Positions 10,768 through 23,769 of a stretch of DNA of 64,000 nucleotides are shown here, one piece after another (position 1 is the stretch's first letter; each line of letters opens with the position of its first letter). The position numbers and the translations under genes were made by a program. The stretch is taken from NCBI GenBank assembly GCA_015039365.1, contig WION01000225.1, positions 22,815-86,814 on the forward strand, read 5' to 3'. The stretch is from Amanita rubescens. Its lineage: Eukaryota > Basidiomycota > Agaricomycetes > Agaricales > Amanitaceae. Below the pieces are notes generated by a model, which was given only the letters and a program-made list of their open reading frames with translations, was not told the DNA's origin and made no database searches.

Positions 10768-11973
10768 ATGGTTAGAAAACATCACCTCGAATTGGACAAC
10801 TTGGATTCTCCCCTCGTTTCCCCCAGTCCCTTGACATCCGTGGGCGGTATACCTGGCAGCGCCATTGCAGAGAAAATTTTCAATGACCCTGATTCGTGGG
10901 ATAACCCTCTGGAGCACCAGCTCGATGCCAGCGACCTGGAGATGGCCTGGTTGGCAGAGGAGGTCGAGAAGCTGAAAAGACTCTCGATGGACGCAAACGA
11001 GCGGGAGATTGTTCTGTCTATGGAGCAGAATGACCTAATACTCCGTGCGTTTCCTGATCACTACAAGGTTGCGCCGTTGCACGATGGCGTGGAGACTTTT
11101 GAAGGCTATAGCCTGGTTTATGAGGGGATCCAGCAGGATGTAACAGGACCTCTTCATATCTCGCCACAGACGGGAACAGGAAAGAAGGGCGACATGCCAG
11201 ATGGTTTTACGAAGATTTGGCAGGCGAAGGGTTTACGACCGCCACCATCCCCTCTCAGCTTCTCTCCACCCTCATCATCAGACAGTTCCGTGGGATTCGA
11301 GATCCAATTGCATGGACCATCGCCCACGGAGGTGACGCCCCCTCCCAAGGTTGCTTCAGCCTCGACGACATGGAGTTTCCTGGAGTGGTACGGAATTCAT
11401 CCGGAATCCCCCGGCAAACCACAAGTCAAATCTGCGGTCATCCAACAAAGAAAACCGCGGCCGCGGGGCATCCTGCAAGGCTCAACAACGCCATCGATTC
11501 CAGCCATTTCCCGGCCGCCCACATCCCCGCCCAAAGTTCCCCTTCCCCCAATTCCGACACAGTCGGCGAGAATACCGGCCGCTGACCGTCCCTCGTCAGC
11601 CGTTCGTCGATTACCTGCCGTACCACCCTCATCTGAAGCACCTAAGACGGGCGTGCCATTCCCAAGCATCTCAACATCCCTTCGCCCGTCTCTAGCGCCA
11701 TCCATCAATGTACGACGCCCATCTGAGCCTACGCAGGCCACGCAGTCAGCTAGGCCGCCCATGCAGCGTCGACCATCAGAACCATGGTCAACATTACCAT
11801 CCGATACAACCTCCTTTTCATTGCGAGCACTTGCCATCCGTTCACCACCACCGGCAGGACCTCGTCCAAAGGGCTTTGCTCAGCGCGAGCGGGAGTCTTC
11901 TCATTCGAGCAGAGCATCAAGCCGAAGTCCGCCCCGGACGTTGGCACCGCGTCCTCCAGCATTGAATCTTTGA
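10768..11973 (+). CDS. proline-rich disordered hypothetical protein, single exon
   Basis: A 401-codon uninterrupted frame. Residues 1-150 are mixed and partly helical (DLEMAWLAEEVEKLKRLSMDANEREIVLSMEQNDLIL). From about residue 155 on, it is strongly Pro/Ser/Arg-rich with repeated PPxPP, RPPTSPPK and RRPSEP motifs, the last occurring twice (RRPSEPTQ, RRPSEPWS). Such stretches often bind SH3 or WW domains. No membrane segment or catalytic motif is seen. The antisense frames over the same bases are shadows of its biased composition. I do not recognise the family. Confidence 0.6.
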   Translation: MVRKHHLELDNLDSPLVSPSPLTSVGGIPGSAIAEKIFNDPDSWDNPLEHQLDASDLEMAWLAEEVEKLKRLSMDANEREIVLSMEQNDLILRAFPDHYKVAPLHDGVETFEGYSLVYEGIQQDVTGPLHISPQTGTGKKGDMPDGFTKIWQAKGLRPPPSPLSFSPPSSSDSSVGFEIQLHGPSPTEVTPPPKVASASTTWSFLEWYGIHPESPGKPQVKSAVIQQRKPRPRGILQGSTTPSIPAISRPPTSPPKVPLPPIPTQSARIPAADRPSSAVRRLPAVPPSSEAPKTGVPFPSISTSLRPSLAPSINVRRPSEPTQATQSARPPMQRRPSEPWSTLPSDTTSFSLRALAIRSPPPAGPRPKGFAQRERESSHSSRASSRSPPRTLAPRPPALNL

Positions 11974-12735
11974 TTTGACGAATCCCTTCTTATTATGGTG
12001 TTGTTGTAGGATGACTGTTCTTCATATGTCACTTCTTCGTCGTTCGTTCTTATCGATTATCTTATCAGTTTAACACAACTGCCGTCATGTAATTCGAGCA
12101 CTTTCTTTCATTGTAAACCACACACGCATGTTTTTTAACGGACTTTTGTGCGCAAGTATTAATACACAATTAGGTCGCACATAATTAATTATGGCTTTTT
12201 CTGATTCTGTAGATAAACCGTATTGGTTCAGCGCTTCTCAACCATCAATTAATGACGTAGATCGAGGTGCAAACGGGATGATTGGAAATATTCTGTCACC
12301 CAATCGTGGCGTCCACAGCGCGACAAGAGCTTTACGGCGACGCAGCACATTCGGTGTCACTCGTGAGTCGTTGCCACATACTTCTGCAGCACGAAACTTT
12401 GGATCTGGGTGCATCCAGGACTCCTCTGCCACCTGAAACGTTAATGTTCCATGCAAATGTCGCTGCTTTCATCGTCATCAACATTATTTTGTAAAATATG
12501 TCAATATCAACAAGTCGGAAAACGACCAAGAACGCTGTCGTTGTGGACATATGAATGCCTTTCAACACTCGAATCCGATCCCAGATCATCAAAATCGTCA
12601 TTGGAATATAAACAGCATTCCAACATTATTCAATGATCGATCCCTTCTCCTCCCAACCCGGTGAGGTGGTGAAACACGATGTATTACTAATATAATCGAC
12701 ATCACATTACTCTACTTATCTAAGACATCTCATAA
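11974..12735. other. intergenic, unassigned
   Basis: About 760 bp. Short frames exist, for example an 81-codon frame at 12191-12436 and a partly open stretch at 12500-12660 ending in a good GTGAGG donor. They could be upstream exons of the open frame that follows, but I could not join them in phase. Confidence 0.35.
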
Positions 12736-13290
12736 TCATTATCTATCACGGGCACAATCGCCCCCATTACTCACCAATCTACACTATCAGAATACGAGCT
12801 GGGACCCTCTTGTTCGCTGGAGGGCGGGGCATCCCCCTTTACCCTTGGCGAGTACATTCTTGTCAGGATCCCCCAAGAGATTAAGGTAGATGGATATGTT
12901 GACAACGAAGCGACCGCCCGCGGAACGGATCTCCCACCTACTTCCAATGGAACAAGTCATCAGCACTTCGCATTCATCCGTCAAACGTATCTCAAGCCGG
13001 ATGATTCTTGGATACTTGAAGTCTACCCTGTATTTTCCTTCACCAGGAGCGGCGGAGCTGTTCAAAGTTACAGACAACTGACCGACGCTGGTAAAGCAGC
13101 ACTTCTCCCACTCCCAAATTTGTCATTGCGACACCCTACGCCCGCTCCTTTTGGAACACCGCTTAATTTCGGAACCTGGTCAACCTTTAGAGATTCATTC
13201 CTTCTTGTCATGCCTATTCGGTTCGAAATGCAGAGGCAGAGACCAGCGAGTCTTTCATTTGATCACTGGCAGTTTTTTGATTGCTGTTGA
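12736..13290 (+). CDS. coding-like exon without a start codon, unknown product
   Basis: A 185-codon frame free of stops, reading as ordinary globular protein: GGASPFTLGEYILVRIPQEI, then FAFIRQTYLKPDDSWILEVYPVF, then a Pro/Leu stretch, then FRDSFLLVMPIRFEMQ. There is no early ATG, so it would need an upstream exon; an acceptor is likely in the pyrimidine-rich sequence near 12780. It stops 15 bp before the ATG of the next frame and may belong to the same gene through an intron I could not place. The family is not recognised. Confidence 0.35.
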   Translation, partial: SLSITGTIAPITHQSTLSEYELGPSCSLEGGASPFTLGEYILVRIPQEIKVDGYVDNEATARGTDLPPTSNGTSHQHFAFIRQTYLKPDDSWILEVYPVFSFTRSGGAVQSYRQLTDAGKAALLPLPNLSLRHPTPAPFGTPLNFGTWSTFRDSFLLVMPIRFEMQRQRPASLSFDHWQFFDCC

Positions 13291-13305
13291 ATCTAGTTTA
13301 AACGA

Positions 13306-13818
13306 ATGATCCCTCCTCTTGTCATGTCTGCCCTGGACTTGGCCCGCATTGATCGATACCGAGGATACATACTCTCTAACATACAGACCCACATTCATGG
13401 CAACCAATCTCATCCTCCTCCCAATGGTGGGAGCGGAGATGATCAAAGAAGTTCTCATGATCAGCATGGACGAACTGGAGATGGAGGTGGACCGGCGGCT
13501 TCCAGAACAACATCGGCAACCAGTCCCCCGACCATTATCGGTGATGGGGGGGGAGAGAATGTAGACGGGGCGGAGCCAAAGAAATATTCCGTCAACTCGT
13601 TCCACGGTCTCCTGGTTCTCGAAGGCGTCGATGAGGATGCAGAGGACGCCGATGCGACCATGCGAGATGAACTCATCTTGATGGCGCGCTGCAGTCCAAT
13701 ATGGGAGGAAGAGCTCAGAAGATACTTAGAAAGAGAGGACAGGGAGAGAAAACAAATGCAGAAGGAGCGTGCGGAGAGATTGGCCCGCTGGCGTGAAGGC
13801 ATACCTGAAGGCTATTAA
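13306..13818 (+). CDS. hypothetical protein, 170 residues
   Basis: It opens with MIPPLVMSALDLARIDRYRGYIL, then has a Gly/Ser/Pro-rich linker and a charged helical C-terminus (EEELRRYLEREDRERKQMQK and KERAERLARWREG) that looks like a coiled coil. No known domain is visible. An in-frame stop lies just upstream of the ATG, so it is either a separate gene or the last exon of the preceding open frame. Confidence 0.4.
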   Translation: MIPPLVMSALDLARIDRYRGYILSNIQTHIHGNQSHPPPNGGSGDDQRSSHDQHGRTGDGGGPAASRTTSATSPPTIIGDGGGENVDGAEPKKYSVNSFHGLLVLEGVDEDAEDADATMRDELILMARCSPIWEEELRRYLEREDRERKQMQKERAERLARWREGIPEGY

Positions 13819-15231
13819 GATCGAGGCCTGGGTCTTCTATCTGTATACTGAAGTGACACCAACTAGTTGCCAAAGGTAGGAGGTTGACGGCAACAAGGCT
13901 CTTACCGCTCCCAACTCTTTCGACCTAGAGGGCTGTGCCTATTACAGCCTTTGTTACGTTCTACGTTCTTAATTGTGGCTATAATAAAATGATTTGTAAT
14001 GTTGTACATTTCTATGCGCCGTCTTCTTCCTTCTGATGCAGGTTAATATACAAACTAAGCGACCTTTGCTGTATTTTCTCTGTTCGTATCGACTATGTAA
14101 CCTTGAGAGCCTTCGTACGTGAGCTTCGCTATGCACTCCCGGCGCCGGCGGCCACCACGACTCCTTTCCCGATAAGAAGCTGCATAGTTCGCGCCGACCT
14201 CGACTGTAAACACGTGCCACGGCATTCCTTCACTGGCATTTCAAAAGGAGATTCTTCTGACAAGCGTTCAAGAGGTCGCATATGCTTCTTGTCCGCTCTG
14301 CGTCACTCGATGGCATGACAATACGGAGCAGGGTCGCAAACTCAGCTTCCGCAATGTTTGCTGAGATATCATACTCTTCCAGAGAGGCACCACGAACGGA
14401 TATCGATTGTAGCAGTCAACAGCAAATCATGCGTCTTTGACCTTTTTCTTTAACCCTTCGACGACATCCTCCTGGGTGTTAGCTAGTTTCGAGTTTCTTC
14501 GCAGCAGCATGTCATGCTTCATAAAGGGACCGCAATGTACTAACGTACCATGGTCACACGATTTTGACGTTGCACTAGTGACAGTGCATTCCAAGCATTG
14601 TGCGGTGTGGATGGACTACTGATAGAAATGGCTTTTTAATTAGATTTTTTTTGAAGGTGGAGAATTGAAGGAAAAAAACCACAGCACCCAGGATTCCCGC
14701 GTGGTCCCCCACCGTGGTACTAACTAGGCGGCACTCTGGTTGACTGCGCAGATCAGACGGGATGCGGTGCTTTCAGAGTCCTATGGCCGTGGATATTCAC
14801 AAGGATTCTAGACATCTTATAAACCCTTTGCTTGGTTGCATAACAGTGATATCGATGCTGTCATGTTCTCCAAGTGCTTGGCACAATGTCACAACGGCGT
14901 TATATCTGTTTGACATGGTGATATTGATCAGGGACTAAGACGCCGTTTCGACGTCGCTGACGAAGACAGTTAGGTGCATTGGAGACGAGTGTAGGAATAA
15001 CTACAGAGGAACGAACTTGAAGCTGGGCTTAAGGCTACCAATATATAAAACTTCGGCTCACTGCCTCGACATCAACGCCATCTGAACAATGAACATCAAC
15101 GAATACCTGAATTCCATGCAGCATATAATGTCATAATGGTAAAACAGGTTCAAGAAAGACAATAACGGATATCAAAATGGTCCAACCCTGCAACATCCAC
15201 CAGCTATTTCTCTGACTGCCCCACGCACCAA
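13819..15231. other. intergenic, with one coding-like minus-strand frame
   Basis: About 1.4 kb with no clear gene. On the minus strand a 60-codon frame from about 14412 to its stop at 14230-14232 reads like real protein (ASLEEYDISANIAEAEF, then LLRIVMPSSDAERTRSICDL). A possible upstream exon near 14525-14430 (NTQEDVVEGLKKKVKDA) is close by, but no clean splice joins them. This may be a small or broken gene. Confidence 0.3.
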
Positions 15232-18200
15232 TTATTCTGCCGCAAATCTATCCCGTGACTCTTCCATTGGCAGCTCACTAGTTCTCATCAAGTCCGTAGA
15301 GCCTAGTCGACTACTCTTGAACCTCGTCCCCTTTGCTTTCGAGCCTGGCGCGCTACTGGGTCTTGGGATAGTGGGAACCACACTATTACCAGTCGTAGAG
15401 GACAGAGCCATAGACAGAGTAGGGTCAGGGAGGCGAGCACGAGTAGTGATCCCGGATGTGCTTCCAGTAGTTCCCTGCACAGGGGTTGAGCCGTACGAAT
15501 GTATCCTTCTTTTCCTGTCAAGTAAAATCGCCTCTAGAGATGACGCGGGAGTGGGAGCGTAGAGCGAGGTAGCGTGTGCACTGGTGCCAAACGTTACGGC
15601 CGACGGGGATATAGTCTTGACAGTTTCATTCGTGGAGGTTACGGTCGCATTCTCAGCATTGTTACAAGACATTGGCCCGTCTTGTCCAGTCAACTCTGCC
15701 CTAGATGGTGGTCTACTTCGCGTCTTGCCCGCTAAGTGCAACACCACCTTCTGCGGCGTAGGAAGAACGTCATCAACCTTGAAATTAACGTTGTCCTCTG
15801 ATAAAGCAGCGTTCGATTTGACAGGAACTTGCGCGATCTCTTTTCCAAGATGATTACAGTTGATTCGAGCATCGCCGTCTCCGGGAACAGGAGGCGCACT
15901 ATGGGATCTCAGAGCAAAAATATCAAATCCTTTCAAAGGTTTAGGTATCTGTAGGCCGCCAAGCGACATTCGACCGGACGTGACTGGTAGACTACCATCA
16001 GGACCAAGAGATGTTTGTAGCTCGCTATTCGCAGAGCCGTAAGCATTCGGTACTTTCGATTGTTCCTCTGGCCTTGCAGGAACATGTAAATGTGGAAGCT
16101 CATAAGGGTCACCGCGGGCGCCTTGCACGTCGAATTCGTCGTAAATCTCTTCCCCAATAAGCTCTACCAACAGTTCATGTCAGGCTATGCTTTGCAAAGC
16201 GAGAATTCACTTGCCTTCCAGAACGTCTTCGAGCGTAATAATTCCCAATGGCATCACTGCAGGGTCGAAATTCTTGAGAAACTGCATAGGACAATCAGCA
16301 ACTCGAAGAAAGATGTGCGAATTCACAAGTACCTGCGCAGCCCCTGCCTTGCTGAGCACCGCGTCCGCAGGCATGTTCTGCTCAAGCTGAGGCAAAGAGA
16401 TCATTCCGATCCCCGTCATAGTTTTCAGAGGTAGATTCAATCCTGCGCGTTTTCGGTCGGTATTACATTCAACCCCCGCATTTGAACTGCCTTCGATCTG
16501 TGCAGTGAGCATTACTCCTTTGTCCGTTCGCTCGGAGGTTACATCTTTCATGATATCATCAGCAGGGGTCAAACTGCCGGCTTCCAAAGCGCTGGCTTTG
16601 TCAAAAATGCCTTCCCTGTCCCTGAGCGTGGTTTCCCCGTCTTCTGATGACGCGTCTTCGTTCGATTTACCTTTGCTTCCTCGCTTTTTGCGGAATCTAT
16701 ATTTTGTTCGCAATCGGACGCCGTCAGCGCCATTTCCAGTCGAGTCTTCCTCGGAAGAATCCGAACGTGAGTCATCCGAGTCTCCAATGCCCACTTTGCC
16801 AAGAAGGCGTTGAGTCAAACCGCGCTTGACCACCTCCTTTACGCTTGCGGCCTATGGCACCATGTAAGAAGACTAATTACGTGGGATCTTAAAATCTACC
16901 TTCTCCATACTAAAGCGACTGACAATTGCCATGTGACTTCGGCCCTCTTGGAACCTGTCTAGGATGTGGAGAAGAGATTCATTGTTCGGTACGAAAGGAA
17001 CTATATTTAACGGGATTTTGCGTAATGGTGTGGCGTCTGTGAACTTGTTTAGTTCTCATAATGGGCCAGAACATTCTGCGTTCTCACCCTTGGGATCCAA
17101 CATAACACAATTCTTGACAAGAAGGATTCCCAGTATTCTTTTGACCCTTTGCGTTCGTTCGCCGCCTTCTGTAGAACTAGAATACCCAGGTATATCTATT
17201 TCCTCGTATACCGGCACTCGACTATGACCCGTTTCGCAAATCTTTTTCATAAGGTCATAATCAAGTCGCGAATCGATGGATAACATGAAAACGTCTTCTA
17301 TGGGTGTCATAGCCTCGAAGCAGTGTTATGGTTCATAATAATGACAAAAAACAGTGCTCACCTGCTTCACAACCTTTTCTTGCAGGTCAAGTGTAGCTCC
17401 GATGATGGCAACGGTGTCCATCTTCAAATCTCCTCCGTGAGCAGCGTGCGCAGAATGCATCGCGATTAGTTCTTTCAGTTCTGTGGTGGATGGTCCAATT
17501 ATCTAATATAGCATAAACACCGTCTACTGACCTGCGCGGCGATAGATGATGCCATGGTGTGAACCAAGAACAAACTCCAATAGTTTAGCCACTGGCCAAG
17601 CGATTATGCCCTTCGTAGCACTGGATCAAAACCAACTCGGATAAATAATCGTGTTCATACCAGAGCATATATTAAACACTGTGTGAACCCTGCCATCTTT
17701 GCCCCGAGATAGAGTCCATGGCGAGTGAACAAGGACTGTGGTATGATTTCCGAGAAGCTATGTGGGCATTATAAGTAACACATCCCTCGGCAACAGTTTA
17801 TATAGATCGCAAAAGAGCGTTAGGACCCGGGTAACGTAATAGCCCCGCCACGCGTCTGGTCTGACGCATGACGTCAGTACTCCACAGCCAGAGAAAGGGG
17901 CGCCATCACTATTATTCGAGTTGTAAACGCTCTGGCCTTCAAACTTGACGTGCCACAAGAATTTCAGGGCTCTCGCCGAAGAATCCCGAAGAAGCACGAC
18001 CCAGTAATAGAACGTGTACTTGCTCCGAAGCATCAAATCTTGGTAATACACTCACATGACAATGAGAACCGTACTGACTACCACGCTCTGGACTCCTCCC
18101 CCGAGGACGGGGGAGGAGATGACTGGCAATGTTTCATTGACAATCATATTGGCGAGAAGCAGAGTAACAAGCAGGAGGTGCCCGTTCTTCCTGATAGGCT

Positions 18201-18582
18201 TGATCTTGTTCGCATACTTTCGCTGGTCGCTATAGGTAATTGCATCAGAGGTGCGATTTGTAGCGCACATACGAAATACCCACGGCGTTCCACTGATACT
18301 AAGTACATTGAGCTGCGTTTCATCCAAGCTCATATAACCCAATGTCAAACCGGCAAACAAACCCGACAACAAGACAAGAACAGGAATGAGGATTGGGAAG
18401 ATAATGTTGCGTACGCCGGCGGGACCACTACCACGTCTGACAAGGACATTGCCGGTTGGTTGGCTGAGAGCCCGAGGGTTGGAAGGAAGAAGGCACGGCA
18501 CATAGTAGGAAACGACGTTGACTAGGGTGTTCAACAGGCGAGATGGATGAGCGTTTCTGGGCGATGTAGGGACAGGTATCAT
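15232..18582 (-). CDS. CNNM/Mam3-family membrane protein (DUF21 plus CBS pair)
   Basis: A multi-exon gene. The N-terminal DUF21 region has several membrane segments, including IIFPILIPVLVLLSGLFAGL and the signature TLGYMSLDETQLNVLSISGTP, then KYANKIKPIRKNGHLLLVTL and LANMIVNETLPVI. A 54-bp GTGGGT..ATAG intron lies exactly after SGTP. The CBS pair follows (MTPIEDVFMLSIDSRLDYD near 17300; ILLVKNCVMLDP near 17110; MPLGIITLEDVLEGK near 16220), then VELIGEEIYDEFD. The tail of about 290 residues is Ser/Thr/Pro-rich. Yeast Mam3 is vacuolar and affects manganese and other metal sensitivity; animal CNNMs regulate Mg2+. One intron, about 17761-18055, is roughly 295 bp, far longer than the others. The start at 18582 (MIPVPTSPRN) is a choice among several Mets. 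Confidence 0.85.
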
Positions 18583-20046
18583 TCGATATGGGGAAAGACA
18601 AATTCGCCCCGTCGTCACCGTATTTATTCGAACCCGCCGCGGGCAAATAACAAATATGGCCAAATACTGCGACAGGGGCTGATGAGACCATGTTCGCATA
18701 TAAACAGGTCAACGACCCGCCGCACTCGAGCCCTACAGTGCCTTTTTTTGGATACCGGGTCCATCACCCCCAAATGACGGGCATATGCGCCGCCAGACCA
18801 GCGCTGGGTATCACTGGATCCGCCATCGCTATTCGAGGAAGAGCTTGCCAACCCAGCCCGTGAACGGAACCTGAGAGGTTTATCCTTACACGCATCGCTC
18901 GTATCCTTAGCTCAACCTCTTACTTACAGCGCATCGACAGGAATCGCAACCACCGATGATATGCGGACGATGAGTAAGAATATGGCCATATATCTCATCT
19001 ATAGTGCTGTTTTCAGTATTCCAGTCAACTTCCTGAAGATGCCCCTATCAACACGGCAAGAAGTCATTGAGCTTAGATAGAGGATATGGCACATATGCCT
19101 TGGTGGATTCCATTTCTCACCGTGCAACGTGTTGGCATGTCGAGCGGTCCTAACAGTCGATTTTAAACACCCAGCTTCAATTACCACTATAAGTAAGCTC
19201 TCTATCAGGACCCACGTCTTACTCCTCCTCTACGTATGTCTCGACAGGGTGGAATTGCCTGATCCCACCGAACAACCCAATGATCCGTCAGTACATGATT
19301 CCTTCACGGTTTTCTTTCGTGCATTATAGAAATTCTTTATAACGTGTCATCTCTCTGGATAACATCCTCTACGAAAAAAGAATGCGACCTTCTCCTGTCG
19401 CATATTGTGGACCCCCTTTTTTGGCTGAGAGGCACCATCTTCCGTGAAAAATCTTTTTATATTTAAATGTGTGGGATTTCCAGATCTTTTCCATCGTGCG
19501 GCGTGCCCGTCATGAAATCCAGTAACTACTCAAGACCTTGATATCATTGGCATTACCAAGAAGCCCACAATCTGTCCACTAATGCCTATCATTCACAGTT
19601 TTTTCAATAACCCGGCCGGCGGCATTCTCATCATATACAACGATTGGTGTTCCCTTTGCTATGAGGAGATTAATGGGGGCACTTGTATTGCTTCATGCGA
19701 ATAACAATATCATGTCTAATATGTTTTGATTGATTCACTCAATCCAAGTGCACCAGCAATGTTCATAACCAAAGTTTGTGGTAGTAAGGAGAGGATATCA
19801 AAATGTGAAGAACGCATCTGAAGTGGTGGATAATTTCTGAGTACATTACCGCCTTGTAGTTTCAAGTCATTGCGCGCCGAAGGAAACATAAGGAAAACGA
19901 AGAACCGAAATAAAATACAGAAGGCGAGTATTGAACGTACCGCCACTTAAGATAGGTACTATTCGCTGTGTACATATTGAACACGGCGTCGCAAGTGCCC
20001 AAAGTCCATGTGCAACTCGCAACGCCGCTTTCATTGCGTGGCTTGT
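18583..20046. other. intergenic, no gene seen
   Basis: About 1.4 kb upstream of the CNNM gene and downstream of the aldehyde dehydrogenase. Only short frames without coding character are present. The CNNM first exon could extend into the first 120 bp. Confidence 0.4.
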
Positions 20047-21812
<1,766 letters not shown>

Positions 21813-22408
21813 GATGCGATCTGATGGATGTTCGTTGGAGTAGAGTGGAGTCTGGTATGAAGTCGATAGTAGTCAGAAATCGACAGATACTTGTTATCGA
21901 TTGAGCGAGGCTGTGGAGGGCAGCTGCCGTCTGCCCCATCACTTGCTATCACTGCTATTGCCAATCACTTGTCAGCAGCTGAGTGAGCACATGTTCAGGC
22001 GCGCCGTCGCGCCGTCGCTGCCGTTCGGCATTTAGACGTGTGGGCGCCGCTACTAATTGGACATGTTATTTCTAAAAGTGTGGTCGCTGAAATCAAAATT
22101 CAAAATAGGCATTTGGCTTAATAACAAAAAATCTGTCAATTGACTAAGAGGTTTTTCTTGGAAACTAACCCTTTTTCTGATAGTTGGCTACTTAGCGCTC
22201 GAGTCTGTGGAATAATAAGAATAATAGTAACCAAAAGACTGGACCAGCTTAACATGACGTAAACTCAGAGTCAAGGTTCGGCGCGTGGCGCAACAAGGTT
22301 ACTATGGTGTACATTTAGCATATAACATAGCTGTACTGACAAGGTGTACAGCATCGTCGGAGACTAGGAAATTGAATAAACTATCCACGGGAGGAGCAAA
22401 AGATGAGA
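21813..22408. other. intergenic, no gene seen
   Basis: Promoter side of the aldehyde dehydrogenase and 3' side of the F-box remnant. It includes a GC-rich gcgccgtcgcgccgtcgctg stretch near 22000 and otherwise AT-rich sequence. Confidence 0.45.
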
Positions 22409-23673
22409 CTATCCAACGCAGTCGACGGTGAGGATTCCTCGCCTCAGTAAACGCGGCATCGATCTGCGGAGTGCAGCCGCATTGAGGAAAGTGTGGGACT
22501 TGGGACGGGAGAAATGGAGCCTGATGTCTACCGAACTCAAGGACCGGAACAAGGGATTGGCCAAAAGGGCATCCAATTGCGCCCAGGAACTCCCATCCAA
22601 TACAGTGCGATGACTGTTGTCGGCGTCAACAAGAAAATCAATTTTTTAAGATCGTTGGGAGCGTCGACGGAAAAGATATCACAAAGGCACGGAACAGAGC
22701 AGACGGCGGGTGAGAACAACAGCCCCTTTATCTGAAAGACCGCAGGGCAGGCAGCCAATTGAGACTGATATCATCGCCTGGGTTCACGACTTGTTAGTAT
22801 GTGATACAATGAGATCAGATAAGTAATAATGTAACGAATGGAAAAGGTAACCCACTTGTTGGTGCCCACAGCTCCAAAACTTCCAATGTTTTTCCCGTGG
22901 CGCGTGAAAATTGGCCGCAAGCAGCTACGTCCGTTACGTGCGTCATTCGTAAGTGATGCAAGTAGGAGATGACGATGGGAGATTCGGGATCTAGTAAGTG
23001 GAGAGCTAGTTGCTCGACCTGCGCGCCTCGCCTAGCTCAAGCGAATGCAGTGCGACGCGCTCGGTGGGTTGTTCAAAATAAGGATTTTCATATGACAAAA
23101 CCGTGGGGATGTGCGCCATACGCACGGACTTGAGATTCTTCGCCAAAGCCAGGAGCGTAAAAACAACTGAGAGCTCGACGCCAAAACCGTGCAAATCGAC
23201 ATGCTCGAGACTTGGGCTGCTAAAAATAGACGCAAGCGATTGCCTGCATTGCATTGACAGACATTTCCATTCGACGTCGCGGAGAGTGAGAGATTTGACG
23301 CGGCGGAGGCGAGAGAGAATAGGCGTAATGAATTGTTCTGATTGGTCCCACAGCAAGGCTTGATGGTTCTTGTCACTCGATATTACGACGTCATGAATAA
23401 TGTAGGCAATGGAGGGCCTGTCCTGAAGTATTTCGTTAAGAAGTTGGAAACGGTAAAAGGAGGGTAAGACATTCAGGTCGTCAGAATCGTAGGGATCGAA
23501 GGATAGGGGTATATAACGGAATCCAATGTTTGAAAGACAGCGCGGCGGAAGAGATGAGGACGAGTAGCAAGAGCCCAGGAGCGGGATATGAGAGATGCTT
23601 TGATCAGAGACCTGCGGTCGTCATTGATGTTGTCGACGACGAGGTCAATGAGCTCCTGTGGCACGACGGTCAT
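22409..23673 (-). pseudogene. F-box protein gene with several frame breaks
   Basis: The first frame encodes an F-box (MTVVPQELIDLVVDNINDDR, then SLISRSWALATRPHLFRRA). The continuation is in another frame from about 23540 (LSNIGFRYIPLSFDPYDSDD, then DRPSIAYIIHDVV) with no intron possible between. The frame changes again near 23015, where LELGEARRSSN ends in a stop while the next frame continues QLALHLLDPESPIV..LEVLELWAPTS. It changes again near 22650 before the C-terminal block (WAQLDALLANPLF..LPRLLRRGILTV). Agaricomycetes have large families of such F-box/leucine-rich proteins. One true intron may exist near 22790-22860. Three or more breaks favour a pseudogene, although indel errors in the assembly are possible. 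Part of this gene is copied near 34.7 kb. Confidence 0.7.
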
Positions 23674-23769
23674 TCCTCTAATTACCGGGCTTAAAATTCA
23701 TTTTTATCTATACCCAGCCTTGTCACGCACTTGTCACATACCAGACAACACTGCGCCCATATCGGCGCC

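Noticed and set aside
11397..11837. Gly/Asp-rich minus-strand frame of 146 codons
   Set aside because: Mirror image of the Pro/Ser-rich plus-strand protein at 10768-11973.
13960..14220. 83-codon minus-strand frame rich in Arg and Ser
   Set aside because: No codon bias, no homologous motif, and in AT-rich sequence without splice partners.
17758..18051. 97-codon minus-strand frame between CNNM exons
   Set aside because: It lies inside an intron bounded by GTGAGT and ACATAG, and splicing restores the conserved LIVIFSEIIPQS reading.
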